NCBI GenBank assembly: GCA_907163375.1
Contig: CAJQUW010009193.1
Span: 62,001-126,000 of the forward strand
Source of the DNA: Prostheceraeus crozeri
Taxonomy: Eukaryota; Platyhelminthes; Polycladida; Euryleptidae
Direction of reading: 5' to 3'
DNA: 64,000 nucleotides
The first letter of the stretch is position 1. Each line of letters starts with the position of its first letter. The position numbers were made by a program, and so were the translations under genes. The notes beneath the pieces were generated by a model that was given only the letters and a program-made list of their open reading frames with translations, was not told where the DNA came from and searched no databases. Shown piece after piece: positions 21,761 to 33,484 of the stretch.

Positions 21761-22446
21761 ATGTCAACAAAGTCTGATAATTCAGGACTGCATCGACAGG
21801 ATGCAGGCCTAGAGGCACAGCTTCGAAAGCACATTCAGCCTTTGAGTCAGAAGTTGGATATTTTGATCTTGAGCTATGAAGATATGAAAGGAAAATATGA
21901 ACAGCTGCAAAATAGATGCGAGAAATTAGAGCAGGTTCACGATATACTTAACGGGTATCATTCGAGTGTTGCTAGGCCAGACAGTGAAGAAATAATTAAC
22001 GAAGCAGTACAGAGGTTTCAGAAACGTGATTACCTCATGATCTCTGGCGTGCCTGAAGATCCTGTAAACACATTATCTGAACGTACAGTTTCTGATATGA
22101 AAAAGGTTGAAGAAATTATAGAAACTCTTGAATGTGAAAAGTTTAGGGTATCTGATTGCTCTCGAATCGGATCTATTACACGAGGTGGAGCAAAGCCACA
22201 TCTGATGCGATTACGTCCAAATCCAGCGATGTAGCGAGTGCTATACTTCGCAACTCCAAGAAGTTAAAAAGCAGCAACACTTTCAAAGATGTCTTCATAA
22301 AGCCACATCAAATGGAAAGAGAACTGAACCACAAAATAAGACAAGAGCTAAAGAAAAGACGCGAAAACGGTGAAAATGTCTTTATTCGAAACGGCAAAAT
22401 TGTGGAAACTGACTCTAACAGCAAAAATTTTCAGTTCGGGTTTTAA
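21761..22446 (+). pseudogene. LINE ORF1 protein (coiled coil plus RRM-like), one frameshift
   Basis: The ATG at 21761 starts MSTKSDNSGLHRQDAGLEAQ. A coiled coil follows (about residues 20-65: LRKHIQPLSQKLDILILSYE and so on). Then comes the RRM-like core of L1/CR1-type ORF1 proteins: RDYLMISGVPED, the CSRIGS word, and after a frameshift near 22200 ILRNSKKLKSSNTFKDVFIK, ERELNHKIRQELKKRRENGE and a final FIRNGKI. The family binds the element's RNA as a trimer and is required for retroposition. The organisation is the same as the intact ORF1 at 53677-54399. The frame change separates the RRM strands, so the protein is broken. Confidence 0.85.
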
Positions 22447-22619
22447 AAATTGGCAATGAGACTTCATACCCTATCATTTGTTTACTCAGTGCACAATCAC
22501 TGTTGCCCAAAATGGATGAACTGATATGTGTGCATTTAAAGAAAGCATCGATTGTATGTTTGACAGAAACATGGTTGAACTCTAATGTAGACTCTTCTCT
22601 CGTGAGCATACCTGATTTG
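22447..22619 (+). pseudogene. LINE ORF2, start of the endonuclease domain
   Basis: Contains SAQSLLPKMDELI and IVCLTETWLNSN, the first two conserved blocks of the apurinic-like endonuclease (NxxSLxxKxxEL and the catalytic Glu in ITETWL). The frame is cut at 22619 by the hAT insertion. The reading resumes at 28753 after the duplicated CTGATTTG, so the two halves originally formed one continuous frame. Confidence 0.8.
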
Positions 22620-23249
22620 CAGTGGTGGGCAGCGATAAATTTTCCGATGGGTCCGATAACGATAAAGCGATAATTTTTTTTGCTGAGTCCGATAACGATA
22701 AAGCGATAAATTTTACGCAAAGGTTAAAGCGATAAGCGATAACGATAAAGTCCGATAACGATAAATCCTGAAATTGTCTCTACTAACGTCTATAATTGGC
22801 TCATTTTTTGCTACTAAACCTCTACACTGAATTCACTAAAATAAATGCTGTTCTACATGATGATTTGTTACACGACGGCCATGCACAAGCATGCACTCCT
22901 TCGATTCCATGTCTTCTAACAACATCGAGTGCTAGAGCTCGAGGACATGAAATCGAAGTCGTGCCTGCATGCATATACAAGGCCATGTGTAACAATTAAT
23001 TATGTTGATGCACTCTTCATTGGTCTGGGCCTTTGGCCTCAATAATATCGTACAGAAACTTACAAGTACATGCCTAAAATACAACATAGGCTGGTATTGA
23101 ATAAATAGGAGCATTGATGAAAGACACGAATTGAGAACTTTATTGTTAACATAAAAACCATAAAAACAACAAGCTACATGTATCGGGTACCACGACAAAC
23201 TTCACCGCACCACAAAGTACAATCAGAGCAGAGAGGAATCATACAAATA

Positions 23250-25401
23250 CTACACATCATCATCATCATCCTCATCGGCCCCTCTGGCTGCAGCCTCTTG
23301 CTGAGGTGGAGGTTTCCCTTCAGAAACAATCTGTTCAAAATTCTGTTCAAAATTGTCATCACTGAGACAATCCCTCTTCGGCCTCAGTACGTCTCCAGCC
23401 ACGCTGAAGAGACGCTCTACTCCTGCAGAGCTAGGGATCCCGGTATTGTACTTTATGAAAAGTGTTATTCAGTGGGCCCTATGCTTCGCAGGGAAGTGCG
23501 ACTTCTTCACAGTTGCCTGAAAAAAAAACACATACATCATTGCAATCTTACATGTACACATTCTGCAATTACACATTACAATGCACCGAATTATCACTTG
23601 CTTGTACACGGTATGCTCATGGTGCATGAAAAAACATGGCAAGACTTTAAACACATTGTTAGGCCTACCTCCTTGCTCCTCTTCCACCCTTGCAGCTCCT
23701 TTTTGAGGTCTTCCTGCAGGTTATTGTCGCGGTTTTCCTCGGTTCCATCCTCACACTCGCAGAGCTCGGCAAAGGGGTCATCGCCGACCTCCTGATGCTC
23801 CTTCATCGTAACTTGGTTTCCCCCCTCTCCCGCCTCCTCCTGTCTGACGAGCGCCGTCATCTCTTTTAGGATCCTCATGGATATCTCCTCCTTCATATGC
23901 GGAGCCATGGAGCCGAACGTCGACATCCCGTAGTTTGGATGAAGGGCAGATGCCATGAGGAGATCCATGTTTCTAAACATGGAGCTGAATCTGTAAAGCA
24001 AAGTAATTAGTTTAAACACGTAGCGGGACATGTGCATGTACTTATTGCCTATACCAGGGATCGGTAGGCAATTTAGGCCACCATATAGGCCGTGTCAGGG
24101 CCAGGGATCAAGAAGGCACACTAGGACAGAGAAAACAGGGAGAGGCTACAATGCTCCTGTGAGGAAAATATTGATTTACTAACCATCAAAACAAATCAAT
24201 CGGAAGCATAATACTTCTTTGAGACAGAGTCAACGTCCATTGATGATAAATTTGGCTCCTAAATTTGCGAGAACCTGTATAGTAAAGAAAGGGAACAAAA
24301 CTACACAGCACAAGAAATATGCATGTGTACATTTAAAGCTGACATTATTAGCACTAGCTAGGCCTGACAGGCTAGCACCTAACAAGGCCGAACTGGAACA
24401 CTGAATAGGCCATTTATGTCGGAGTTTGCGCGACTCCTGGCTTATAGAAAAAGGTAAGCACCGCAAACATTAAACAGAGAATAAAATACCGGTACCTCTT
24501 TATGTTACAGAATATAGGTGAAGTTGTTGAATTTGTAGGCCTACCTGTTGTCAAATCCTCCTTTGTTGCCCTCTTGTCGGAGGAGGGCGCGCACCAAGGG
24601 CTGTGCATAGATGAGGGCCTGGTCCCTTTGCGATTCCTCCATGCGCTCCAGCGCCACTTTCATGAGAGTGAGGTTGGGAAGCAGTGCACCAAGGTAGGCG
24701 TTCTGCTCCGCCTGTAGCCGGTCCAGACAGTTGGCGACTGGCCTCATGACTTTGCAGAACTCATGCAGCACCTGGTGATAACGTAAAAAACTCATTAAAT
24801 TGATAGCATAGCAGGCACTAAAACTTGTAAACCAAAAGCAAAAACAAAAACATTATTATCTACATGTAGGCTCATCTCAGCTAAAATGAAATTTGCATCA
24901 GACTACTTTGGTACTTTACCTGTCTGTCCTGGTCGTCGAAGCCGCTGAAGGACTTCCTGCTCCGGTTGGCGCCCCCCTCGTTCCGTAGAACTTCATTGAC
25001 GGCCTCCAGGCGAGCGTCGTCGTTCATGACGCACTGTAGCAGCACGCTGCACGCGTCATACAGAGAGTTCCATCTGTTGGTAAAGTGAATATTGTTTAAG
25101 AAATGGATGAGGGGGCTGGAAATACCACATCCAGGCGCAATCACAAGGTGTGGCTGGTCGAGTCAATGGCTTGACTACCTGAGCGGCTGTCGGCCTCTAA
25201 CTCACTACCCAGGGACATGAGGGAATTCGAGTGGGAGACGGGGGGAACGTCTGCAGATCCCGAACTTTCAGAAATGTTCCGCTTCTTCTCTTGAGTCACA
25301 CCACTACTCCTGTTCTCAACACGGAAGAAGTCCTCCATACATGTAGTCCTCTTGCGTGACATATTGCAGTCCTCTTGACGCTGAAACTGAAACAAAAAAA
25401 T
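23250..25401 (-). pseudogene. hAT-A transposase, five visible exons, catalytic core missing, one stop codon
   Basis: Exons inferred on the minus strand: 25401-~25142 (ATG at 25362, MSRKRTTCMEDFFRVE), 25073-24920 (RWNSLYDACSVLL), 24771-24545 (VLHEFCKVMRPVANCLDRLQ), 23990-23669 (FRNMDLLMASALHPNYGMST) and 23516-23250. Each of the four later exons follows an AG, and three of them end at a GT in phase. The last exon holds the hAT dimerisation domain, [20 protein letters not shown], and ends in an acidic DEDDDDDV tail. One TGA (about 23475) interrupts it just before [10 protein letters not shown]. The expected catalytic segment with the first two Asp residues, between the N-terminal exon and RWNSLYD, is absent: these exons are nearly adjacent. 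The gene is therefore internally deleted and probably dependent on another copy. Confidence 0.8.
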
Positions 25402-27686
25402 CAGTGATTTTATTTTGATATATCCTCGGCTATGACAAAATAAATAATACACATGCTTGTATACAGCAGATGTAGCTGCAATGATATAACCTTAAAATTC
25501 TTGCGATCCCGAAATTTACAAGACAGCTAAATATAACGCATATATACATGTAGTTTCATTGATACAGCGTCTTATAAGCACATGTATGTGTATGTATTTT
25601 ACTAGACTCTGCAGGATGATGGTAAACATGTTGGCAGACAATGAAAAAAATGATGATCGTCGACTTTATCAGCTTAATTGAAAAGTGCGCGCTCAAAAAA
25701 CGCAATCTATAAATAAGTATTTACATGTAGCCTACTTAGTGTGGCCCATAGTCTCAGTATACCACCATGGTGAAGGATGACGATCGGATTGCACTTGTCT
25801 CTTAGACGTAAATAGCATGTAGCAATTTGCAACTCCCAACTCATGTCCAAGCCTGACAAGCAAAGTCCAAAATTATAATGTAGCTATCTGTGGGACCTCA
25901 CTCGTAACGTATGAACATCGAGGGACAATACACTCATCATTGTACCTAGCTAGCTACTGGATAAGACCTATATAGGTTCGATAATTTTGCCAGCCTAATC
26001 AATAATCATATCAATAGACTAAACAACAATTCAATGTTCTTCTTGTTCTGCGTCCTTGGCTGATGAAGTTCTAGCGGCGTCGCTCTTAGAAATACCAATT
26101 AGCCCTACCGGTAATTATTTAATTGCACCCTAACTATGCTACGGTATGCCTACATTGCACATAATTTTAAAGTACATGCGTAAGATGAAATAAAAATTTA
26201 ATAATTAATGTATTTGCAACGTAAACAATAGATATCAATTGGGCTATTCCATCAACCCCATCCCGTGGGTACGTCGATTTATCGACAAGCTAATGCGGTA
26301 TACTGCAGCATAATAGAGCGTGTAGTGTTCATTAAAGTTGCTAAAAAATTGAAAAAAATTAATGTAGTGCTCATTACAGTTGCTAAAATACTGAAGGGAA
26401 TTAATATGTCCACGGCACCGCAATTCGAAAGTTAAGGAAATCATATTGTTGTATAAACTTACGATACATACGTATATCTACACGGCTGGAAATAAATGTC
26501 TATAAACGTAGGGTAGGTCAAGTGCCAAGTGATCTACATATAGGCATATGTACGTGCAATGCCTACGTACAATGTAGGCTACATTATCAGTCTACTCTAG
26601 AAACTATGAAAGATAGTTATCTACAAGTATGTCATCGTCGCTTTATATTGTCCAGCCTGCGCTAGCCTTATGATGTGACTGACATTGACTGTGCTACAGT
26701 GGCGTAGCGTGAGTTTCTTGCGCCCGGATGCGAGATACTCATTTGGCGCCCTCAGCCTCCGTGTTAACCATCTTTGAATCCTCCCAAATTTGAGCAGGGG
26801 TTCGTTCCCCTATCAGGGAGACCAATTCCCCGGCGTTCATCTCATTAGAAATGAGAATGGTCAATCAGAATTGCTAAAATAAAACAATCATCTCATTGGA
26901 AATGAGAAGGGTCATTGGTCAATCCAAATTGATAATCATTAACAAGAGATTTAAAAAATTGTGCGACTAGTTGTCCTAGTTGTTTACCACAGAGTATGGG
27001 CCTGGCCTACACAAAAGGTAAATATAGGAACTATATTTTCCTTTTTTTATGCATATGCGACGTATTTTTCTACTCTTATAGACGATGAGGATTTAAAAAC
27101 ACTACTCGACTGCTTGCAGTCTAAAAAGGTACGATTTTGGAAAACACTGTGTTAAATGAATGTTGGTAGTTTCTCATGAATATGCGCATACATAGTATGA
27201 TTAATAGATTATAAAAACGTTGCATGATGAGCTGATTGAACGTTCGATGGTAGGAGACAAATGCACTTTATCACTTGATGAGCAATACCGACTGACACCG
27301 ACTGCCATCTAGACGCGAAGAAAAAATGATTCTCATTGAAACGTTCAAATACGGCTGTCAAGGGCCAATCCTCTTTACATCTTATTCGACAACTTACCTC
27401 AGTGAGGTCGACGTCATACTTGCTGTCCATGGATGACGACTATTTCGAAGCTAATCGATGCGAAAGGCTTTGTGTGAATGCACGCGCACACACGCAGGAT
27501 CAGAAGTCGAGGCACATACTGCGATGAGTGAAAATGAAACAATCTCATGCTTTTATTAACGAGTACTAATTCAGTAGAAATGTACCAACTCGCTGTTCAA
27601 CTTACCTTCATCTAACCCTTTAAATCGTAGATGACCTCAACGAGGAATCGGAACGGGATCGCGCATTGATATTCTACATGCAACTG
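25402..27686. other. Interior of hAT-A without recognisable genes
   Basis: A CAGTGGCGTAGCGTGAG word at 26697 resembles a hAT-type end, but no partner end was found. Two near-identical ~40 bp units containing ATCTCATT(A/G)GAAATGAGAA lie at about 26840-26935; each is a small palindrome. All other frames are short and uninformative. Confidence 0.4.
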
Positions 27687-28415
27687 CAGGCCCGCGGGAA
27701 CGATTATTTTCTAGGGGGTGCAGATCAAGATTACGTAACCATCCCGAGCTTACTACTTTTAAAATGAGTTCATGCAACGCGTAATTGCTATAGTTAGATA
27801 TAAAAAAATTCATCAAAAAATGTATGAACAATTAGCACTATATATTTACAGATAATTCATCACGCTTATCATAGCGAACCAAACACCGCATGTCGCTCTG
27901 GCGTTTTTTTTCACAAAGTCAGTCATGAGTTCTTTCAGAACGTCCTGATCACAAAGAAGATCACTGTGGCTGGCTATGACAGCCAAGTGTGACAAACGTT
28001 TTTGTGTCATACTGCTACGTAGCCAAGTCTTCAATCGTCGAAGCAGGGAAAATGTGCGCTCCGATGCAGCAGTGCTGACTGGCAGTTATTTTGTCTGACA
28101 AAATTTGTACTGATTGAATCGTAAGCTGACATTCTCTTAATATATATTTTCTCTTGTGTCGACCGGCTTCGCTCGCCAACAAAGGCGAGCGAAGCTGACA
28201 AGTTTTACTCGCGTGCGCATTCTGTGCAACGACAAACCAGTAAGGGAAAGCACGGGCAGTGACATAGGCTGGCTGCAGAAGCATAGAAAAGCGCTATCGC
28301 ATGCTCACTAAAGTCAATCACTATAGCAGTGATAACATTGAGGGTGCTACGCACCCTCGATCTATTTATTGGGGGTGCAACCACACCCCCTGCACCCCAC
28401 GTTCCCGCGGGCCTG
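27687..28415 (-). mobile_element. Small hAT element (hAT-B) nested in hAT-A
   Basis: The ends are CAGGCCCGCGGGAACG (27687-27702) and its exact inverse (28400-28415). G-rich subterminal sequence (GGGGGTGCAG) follows at both ends. The near-repeats CATGCAAC and CATGCAAG lie at or close to the two ends, suggesting a degraded 8 bp target duplication. A hAT dimerisation-domain remnant is inside on the minus strand. It is of the same broad type as the element at 1991-3068. Confidence 0.75.
27846..28085 (-). pseudogene. hAT-B transposase C-terminal remnant
   Basis: The minus-strand frame reads LPVSTAASERTFSLLRRLKT followed by WLRSSMTQKRLSHLAVIASH, then LKELMTDFVKKNAR. This is the hAT C-terminal dimerisation domain of the zinc-finger (P52rIPK/ZMYM-like) type. 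It is collinear with the remnant at 2329-2553 but clearly diverged. Upstream sequence on the minus strand has no further recognisable transposase, so most of the gene has been lost. Confidence 0.8.
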
Positions 28416-28752
28416 CATGCAAGAGTTGTGAACTATCAAGCACTGTGTGGTGTCAAGGTGTGATCCCCTTAATAGAGCTTAGTAATACCCGATGCAATTC
28501 CAATTGACGCTTTTAAGAGTCACATTCGAGCAGTTAATTCTAATCGTAGAATGTTTGTCTAATAAGCCAAAGAAACTTTTGTTTTTTAAAAAAATTATCG
28601 CTTTATCGTTATCGCAGGAAAATTTAAAGCGATAACGATAAACGATAAATTTTGCGATTCTTTGCGATAAACGATAAGCGATAAATTTTCGGCCAGTCCG
28701 ATATTATCGCTTTATCGCTTTATCGCTTCATTTATCGGAACGCCCACCACTG

Positions 28753-29390
28753 CTGATTTGTACATGTGCAGATCTGATCGGTCATATCGTAGAGGAGGTG
28801 GAGTAGCGATATATTTACATTCATCATATTCATTTGTTGATGTAACCCATACGTATGCCGTTATAAATGACATTGACCTTCTTGTCATTGATAATTCTAC
28901 TCTGAAGATGTTTCTTCTATGTATTTACATTCCACCTCATTGTAAATCAAATGTTCTCTTTGATGTGCACACTTTAATACTTCGTATCATTGACGATTTA
29001 TTATGTACAAAGCCTTCGTATGGTGCTATTATTGTCGGCGATTTTAATCATTTTAAGATTGGAAACTTATGTGATGAGTTGGATTTTGTGGATCTTGTTC
29101 AGAAGCCTACACGGAAGAGTAATGTAATTGATCATATTGTTGTTTCTAAATATCTTTCTGATATTTACGACACCAATTGTTTAGTCTATGATTCCCCTAT
29201 TGCCACAGCAGATCATTTTATGTTGACTTGTTCACCAAAGAACTTGGTTCCAACTGACATTCATAATTCGATAAGGCTTCACAAAGATTATGATTTTCGA
29301 CAGTCTAACTCGGCCTATCTGTTTCATGTGGTTTCTCAAGTTAATTGGGTCTCATTATTGGATTCTTTCGATAACGTGGACTCTCAGTGA
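28753..29390 (+). pseudogene. LINE ORF2, rest of the endonuclease domain
   Basis: Continues from 22619. Motifs of the apurinic-like endonuclease fold are SDRSYRRGGGVAIYLHSSY, LLCIYIPPH, AIIVGDFNHF (catalytic Asp/Asn in GDFN), NVIDHIVVS, and the late TADHFML block (His). About 210 residues are open; the frame then meets an in-frame TGA at 29388-29390 and continues in the same phase. The domain nicks target DNA to prime reverse transcription. All catalytic residues that can be placed are intact. Confidence 0.85.
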
Positions 29391-31226
29391 CATGCCTTTC
29401 AAGAGAAGCTAACCTATTTGATAGAAATATGTTTCCCAACCACGTATGTCCCAATAACGCGATCGGATAAGGAATGGATGACTCCATTGACGAAGAAGTT
29501 AATAAATGATAGTTGGGCGGCCTACAGAGCGCAAAATTGGAGTTTATATAACCATTTGAAAGCGAAAGTGGCTCGAGCAAAAAAGATATGGGCAGAAAAA
29601 TGCATGTCGTCAGCAAAAGGAATGTGGAGGGCGGTTTCAAATCAACGGAAAAATCAGCAGGATCCTTTACTAAAACTAACTGCAGATCATGGGTCAGTTG
29701 AAAGTTTATTGGAGCATTTGGTTTCAAAAGTTTCTTCCTTGTATAATAGCAGTGATATTTCGAACCCTGTGTCAACATTTGATACTCTTGACGATTATTG
29801 GACTGCATTTATTTCACCCAAGGGGGTTTTGGAAAGTCTACGGATCGTTAATACCAGTAAAGCCAGTGGAGATACCATGCCAACCAGAATTTATAAGGAA
29901 TTGGCTTAAATTCTGTCAGCGCAATTGTCAATGATTATAAACCAATCAATTGAAAATCGCACAATACCACAAGAATGGAAATGTACAATACTTGTACCAG
30001 TTCCAAAAACTAACCCACCGAGTACGGAGAAAATGCGTTACCTAAGTCTTCTGTCAACACCAGCAAAGATAATGGAGAAACTTATCCTACGAAAAACGAA
30101 ATCTATTTTTCTCGACGCATTCGGACAGACTCAGCATGGTTTTAGACCCGGTGCATCAACTACAACGGCGTTGATACGCACAGTTCACACAGCATCTAAG
30201 TTCTTTGATGAGCGAAAATATTTTGGCAGTGGTATCTTGAGCTACGACTTATGCAATGCATTTAGCTGTATTAATCATCGCCTTGTTTTAGAAAGGTTTC
30301 ATGAGTTGGGCTTCCCCAATGGATTTCTGATTTGGCTCAGGTCATATTTTTGTGATCGCTCAGCACGTCTAAAAATAATGAACTTGAAATCTGAACCCAT
30401 TCAAATGAGGACTGGTGTGCGCCAGGGCTCCGTCTTGGGACCGATGATATTTGCTGCTTTTGTCGGAACTTTCTGTGGTTCTTCACCATCCACAGAAGTT
30501 GTGAAATATGCAGATGATTTTACACTCATAATTCCCCTAACATCAGAAGAACCAAAAGCGCTTACAGGATTGATCGTTAATGAAACTACTAATTTGAATA
30601 TATGGTGCGAAAACAATCAGATGAGACTAAACACCACAAAATCTAAGGTGTTGCTGATTACTCGGTATCCTGTTTTCTTACAGAGATCGCTTCCAATACA
30701 GCAAGTTCACAAGATGAAGCTCCTTGGTGTTACATTGTCAGAGGACCTTAGCTGGAAAGAACATTTCAAACATCTGAAAACGAAAGCCTGTCAGCGTATT
30801 CATATCATTAGACGCCTCAAGCCTCTTTTATCTCCATGTGATCTCCATGTAGTGTATACAGCATTGATTCGTTCTCCTTTTGAGTATGCAAGTCCTGTAT
30901 TCGTTGGCATTAATAAAAAACAAAGTCACCTTATTCAGAGAATTGAAAATCGTGTACATAGAATCATGTATTGGACACCTGATGGCAATTGTGTCGACAG
31001 AATGTGCAGTTGTTCAAGTGAATCTTTAAATGAAAGACGTTTTCAAGCAGCATTGACGATTCATGAGACAATGGAATCAACACCGACTCACATCCTTCGT
31101 GATATTTTGCCAAGAAAACTGTTGTATTGTAATAAGTATGAAATGCCTTACACGCGCACCGAAAAATTTTCGAATACTTTTTTACCTGTAATAATACGTT
31201 TGAAGAATTCTTTGAAAAGTACATGA
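29391..31226 (+). pseudogene. LINE ORF2, reverse transcriptase and C-terminal region
   Basis: In phase with the endonuclease. A linker with DKEWMTPLTKKLINDSWAAY ends at an in-frame TAA (29907-29909), and the RT follows in the same phase. RT motifs are IPQEWKCTILVPVPK, FRPGASTTTALIRT, LSYDLCNAFSCINH (motif A; the first Asp is present, the usual second D of AFD is Ser), TGVRQGSVLGPMIFA, VKYADDFTLI (motif C, catalytic YADD), and KLLGVTLSEDLSWKEH. The C terminus has ALIRSPFEYASPVFVGI and a Cys/His cluster near CVDRMCSC. Only two stop codons separate this ORF2 from being open, so the copy is not very old. Confidence 0.9.
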
Positions 31227-31320
31227 TGACATTGAACGGAATTTGTGAATCTGGGTGATGCATTTGTATGATGATTTCTATTTACTTATGAATAAACGCT
31301 TACTTACCTACTTACTTACT

Positions 31321-31872
31321 TTTTCAATTGAAATTTTCCCAATTGCGGACGAGACAATCTAAGGAGAGGCGACAGTTGGAAACGGATGCTGAAAATTGGT
31401 CAACATGATTAGCTGGACATAAACAAGTAATTTACTAAATTGTTATCGGCGCCTCTTACATTTTAATGAGCGTTCATCCTTGAGAATTCTTCTCAGACGC
31501 TTATGAGACGGCAACAACAATATGAGTTGTTTAATGCAATTTTGACAATGATGTAATCGTGCTGCAATGATCCTTATAATTCTGGAGGACATGGTTGTTT
31601 TATAGATAAACAGATAATAGCTGAAGATAAATAGATAATCTCTAACAGATGCTGTGTTGCTCAATAAAGGCTCTACGCCGGGATCTCATGTAATTATATC
31701 AAATAATGCACATTCAATGCTTCACCATTGCACTATTGTTTCAAAAGTGCACACACAATGTTTCATCATTGGAATCTAATGCAATTCAGATGCCCAATGT
31801 CATATCAAAATATTAGTAAAGAAGTGCAATAAAAGCAAGGCTGCCCAGATTCATTTTAGAATGAAGAATATT
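31321..31872. other. No gene recognised between LINE tail and Penelope-like insertion
   Basis: AT-rich, no protein motifs. A word CACAATGTTTCATCATTG (about 31751) echoes CAATGCTTCACCATTG just upstream, as a minor direct repeat. Confidence 0.5.
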
Positions 31873-31882
31873 CATTTTGAGG

Positions 31883-31922
31883 GTCAAACATGTTTCAAGC
31901 AAAATTGCTCATCATCAGTAAC
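31883..31922 (-). ncRNA. Hammerhead-like ribozyme motif, minus strand
   Basis: Read on the minus strand: GUUA, CUGAUGA, a stem II hairpin AGCA/UGCU, GAAA, a palindromic ACAUGU stem III, U, then UGAC. This matches the hammerhead core (CUGAUGA ... GAAA ... NUH) with stem I GUUA/UGAC (one GU pair). Extra UG and U next to stem II depart from the consensus. A very short palindromic stem III is known in Penelope-associated hammerheads, which may act as dimers. Activity is not shown. Confidence 0.55.
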
Positions 31923-32119
31923 AGGAGAAACTGATGTTACAATGAAATGGAGTTTATTTACAAAAGAAGGAAAGTGAATTACATTCCATCAGCTCTTAGG
32001 TCAGTACAGTTGATTTTTAGTGCATGGGTAGTCACCTAAGTTCTAACTACGTCACAAGTTGAAATTCATTAACATTTCGTCATTAATCTCGCGAATATGC
32101 ATAGGTTCAGCCAACTTTG

Positions 32120-32305
32120 TCAACCACGGCCCGGCTTAGTTCTATAAATAATTCTAAAATTCGCTTTGTTAGGAAAGTGTTCGTACATGCTTATTTCAGA
32201 AGCAGGTCTACCTTTCATATGTTCATTTATTCGAGTAATGAAATGCCTTCTTGTTTCTTCTACGTACACTGTAAATCGCTGGATACAAAAATCACATACA
32301 AACAT
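32120..32305 (-). pseudogene. Penelope-type GIY-YIG endonuclease, remnant
   Basis: About 60 residues on the minus strand. FTVYVEETRRHFITRINEHM matches the Y(I/V)GxTxRxxxxRxxEH block of the C-terminal GIY-YIG nuclease of canonical Penelope-like elements (the usual Gly after YV is Glu here). It is followed by KGRPASEISMYEHFPNKANF, the usual continuation with the Ser-Glu-Ile-Ser word and a late His. The reverse transcriptase that should precede it (to the right on this strand) is not recognisable, so this is a 5'-truncated copy. It lies next to the minus-strand hammerhead-like motif, as expected for the 3' pseudo-LTR. Confidence 0.7.
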
Positions 32306-33444
32306 ATACCACCAAAATCACATACAATTTGAAACTAACATTTGATACGAGATTCTCGCATGTTTACAGAGATTTGGTATACTTTTCATACGAAATCTTA
32401 CACTTTCGTATGTGATTGGTATAAAGCGATGCGAACTATTCTATCTGTGTTTGCCTGTTTTACACTGAAATGCGAGGTGTTGGTATGTTTTATATACGAG
32501 ACCCGATGCAAATTCATCCTCATTCGCATGCCTCTGGTATCTAGAACTTTAAGTCACATACCTAAAATATATATATAATATGTGTAATATAGTATATTAC
32601 ATACTACTGTCAAATAACTTGTTTCAGAAATACCAGTCGTTTTGATCCATACCATTTCTTTTTATAGCGTGATATTTAACTAGAGTACATTTATAGTGAA
32701 TTTTATGCTCTACGAGATATTCTTCGTTGCTACTTATCTAGCATCACTAACAGGACAGAAGCTTCACTTAATGAACCAAATTGATTAACATCAACTCATT
32801 CTAATAAAATTTTTCGTGCTATCATGTTGACTTATATATGTCAAACATAACTATTTTTGCGTTAATGAATTATAATGTGTTTTTATTTCATATTGATAAT
32901 ATGGTTAATTTCAAAATTACATAATGCATAATTGTTGATGGTTGAATACTTTATGATTATTTATGAAATGCCCTAGACTTACATGTATTAAAATCGAATT
33001 CAGTATTGAAAGTATGACTCTTGAATGTCATTATCTCACTACTTACAAAACAGTAGTAACATTAGTGTGGTCTTTATTGACAAAAGGCCTTAAATCAACA
33101 TATATTTGAAGTCATTGATGCTTTCCTTTAACATTGTGCTGGTAGGGCTTAGTATGTAAAGCATGCCACACTTGAAATAATATACGATAAGCATAGAAAT
33201 AGATACAAAAATTTACCAAAAAGTATGCATCATTCGTATGTGATTGGTACTGAGAGATTTACAGTGTACATTATGTAACTCAGACTCATATTTATAAACG
33301 ATTGTTATATTGTTGTTGACGCAGTTAGAACTTAGGTGAATCCATGTACTACAAATGTACCGACGAACTAAGAGCTGATGGAATGTAGCTCACTTTCCTT
33401 CTTTTGTCTATAAGTTTCATTTTATTGTAGCATCCGTTTCACCT

Positions 33445-33484
33445 GTCACTGATGATGAGCAATTTTGCTTGAAACATGTTTGAC
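33445..33484 (+). ncRNA. Hammerhead-like ribozyme motif, plus strand
   Basis: Inverted partner of the motif at 31883-31922: GUCA, CUGAUGA (33449-33455), hairpin AGCA/UGCU, GAAA (33471-33474), ACAUGU palindrome, then U and UGAC (33481-33484). Stem I GUCA/UGAC is fully paired. The cleavage position would follow 33480. It differs from the other copy at one stem I base, which keeps pairing there. Confidence 0.55.

Larger units (their letters stand above)
22620..28752 (-). mobile_element. hAT element (hAT-A), 6.1 kb, with perfect 8 bp target duplication
   Basis: The ends are CAGTGGTGGGC (22620) and its exact inverse GCCCACCACTG (28752). The target CTGATTTG is duplicated exactly (22612-22619 and 28753-28760). 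Subterminal arrays of GCGATAA/GATAACGATAAAG lie at 22635-22770 and, inverted, 28590-28735. A multi-exon hAT transposase is on the minus strand in the left half. The right half (25.4-28.6 kb) has no other element gene but holds a nested smaller hAT at 27687-28415. Confidence 0.9.
21761..31320 (+). mobile_element. CR1/L2-like LINE, interrupted by a hAT element
   Basis: ORF1 (21761-22446), the endonuclease start (to 22619), the endonuclease remainder (from 28753) and the RT (to 31226) form one element in a single orientation. The 22620-28752 interval is a later hAT insertion that duplicated CTGATTTG. The 3' end carries ACTTACCTACTTACTTACTT (about 31300-31320), a short tandem tail of the kind that ends CR1/L2-type LINEs. 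ORF2 is in one frame from 28753 onward with only two in-frame stops. Confidence 0.85.

Noticed and set aside
23262..23280. CAT/ATC trinucleotide microsatellite
   Set aside because: It encodes the acidic DEDDDDD tail of the hAT-A transposase in frame, so it is explained by the gene.
26697..26720. Third hAT nested inside hAT-A (CAGTGGCGTAGCG end)
   Set aside because: Only one end is visible, and no 8 bp duplication or second end could be found.
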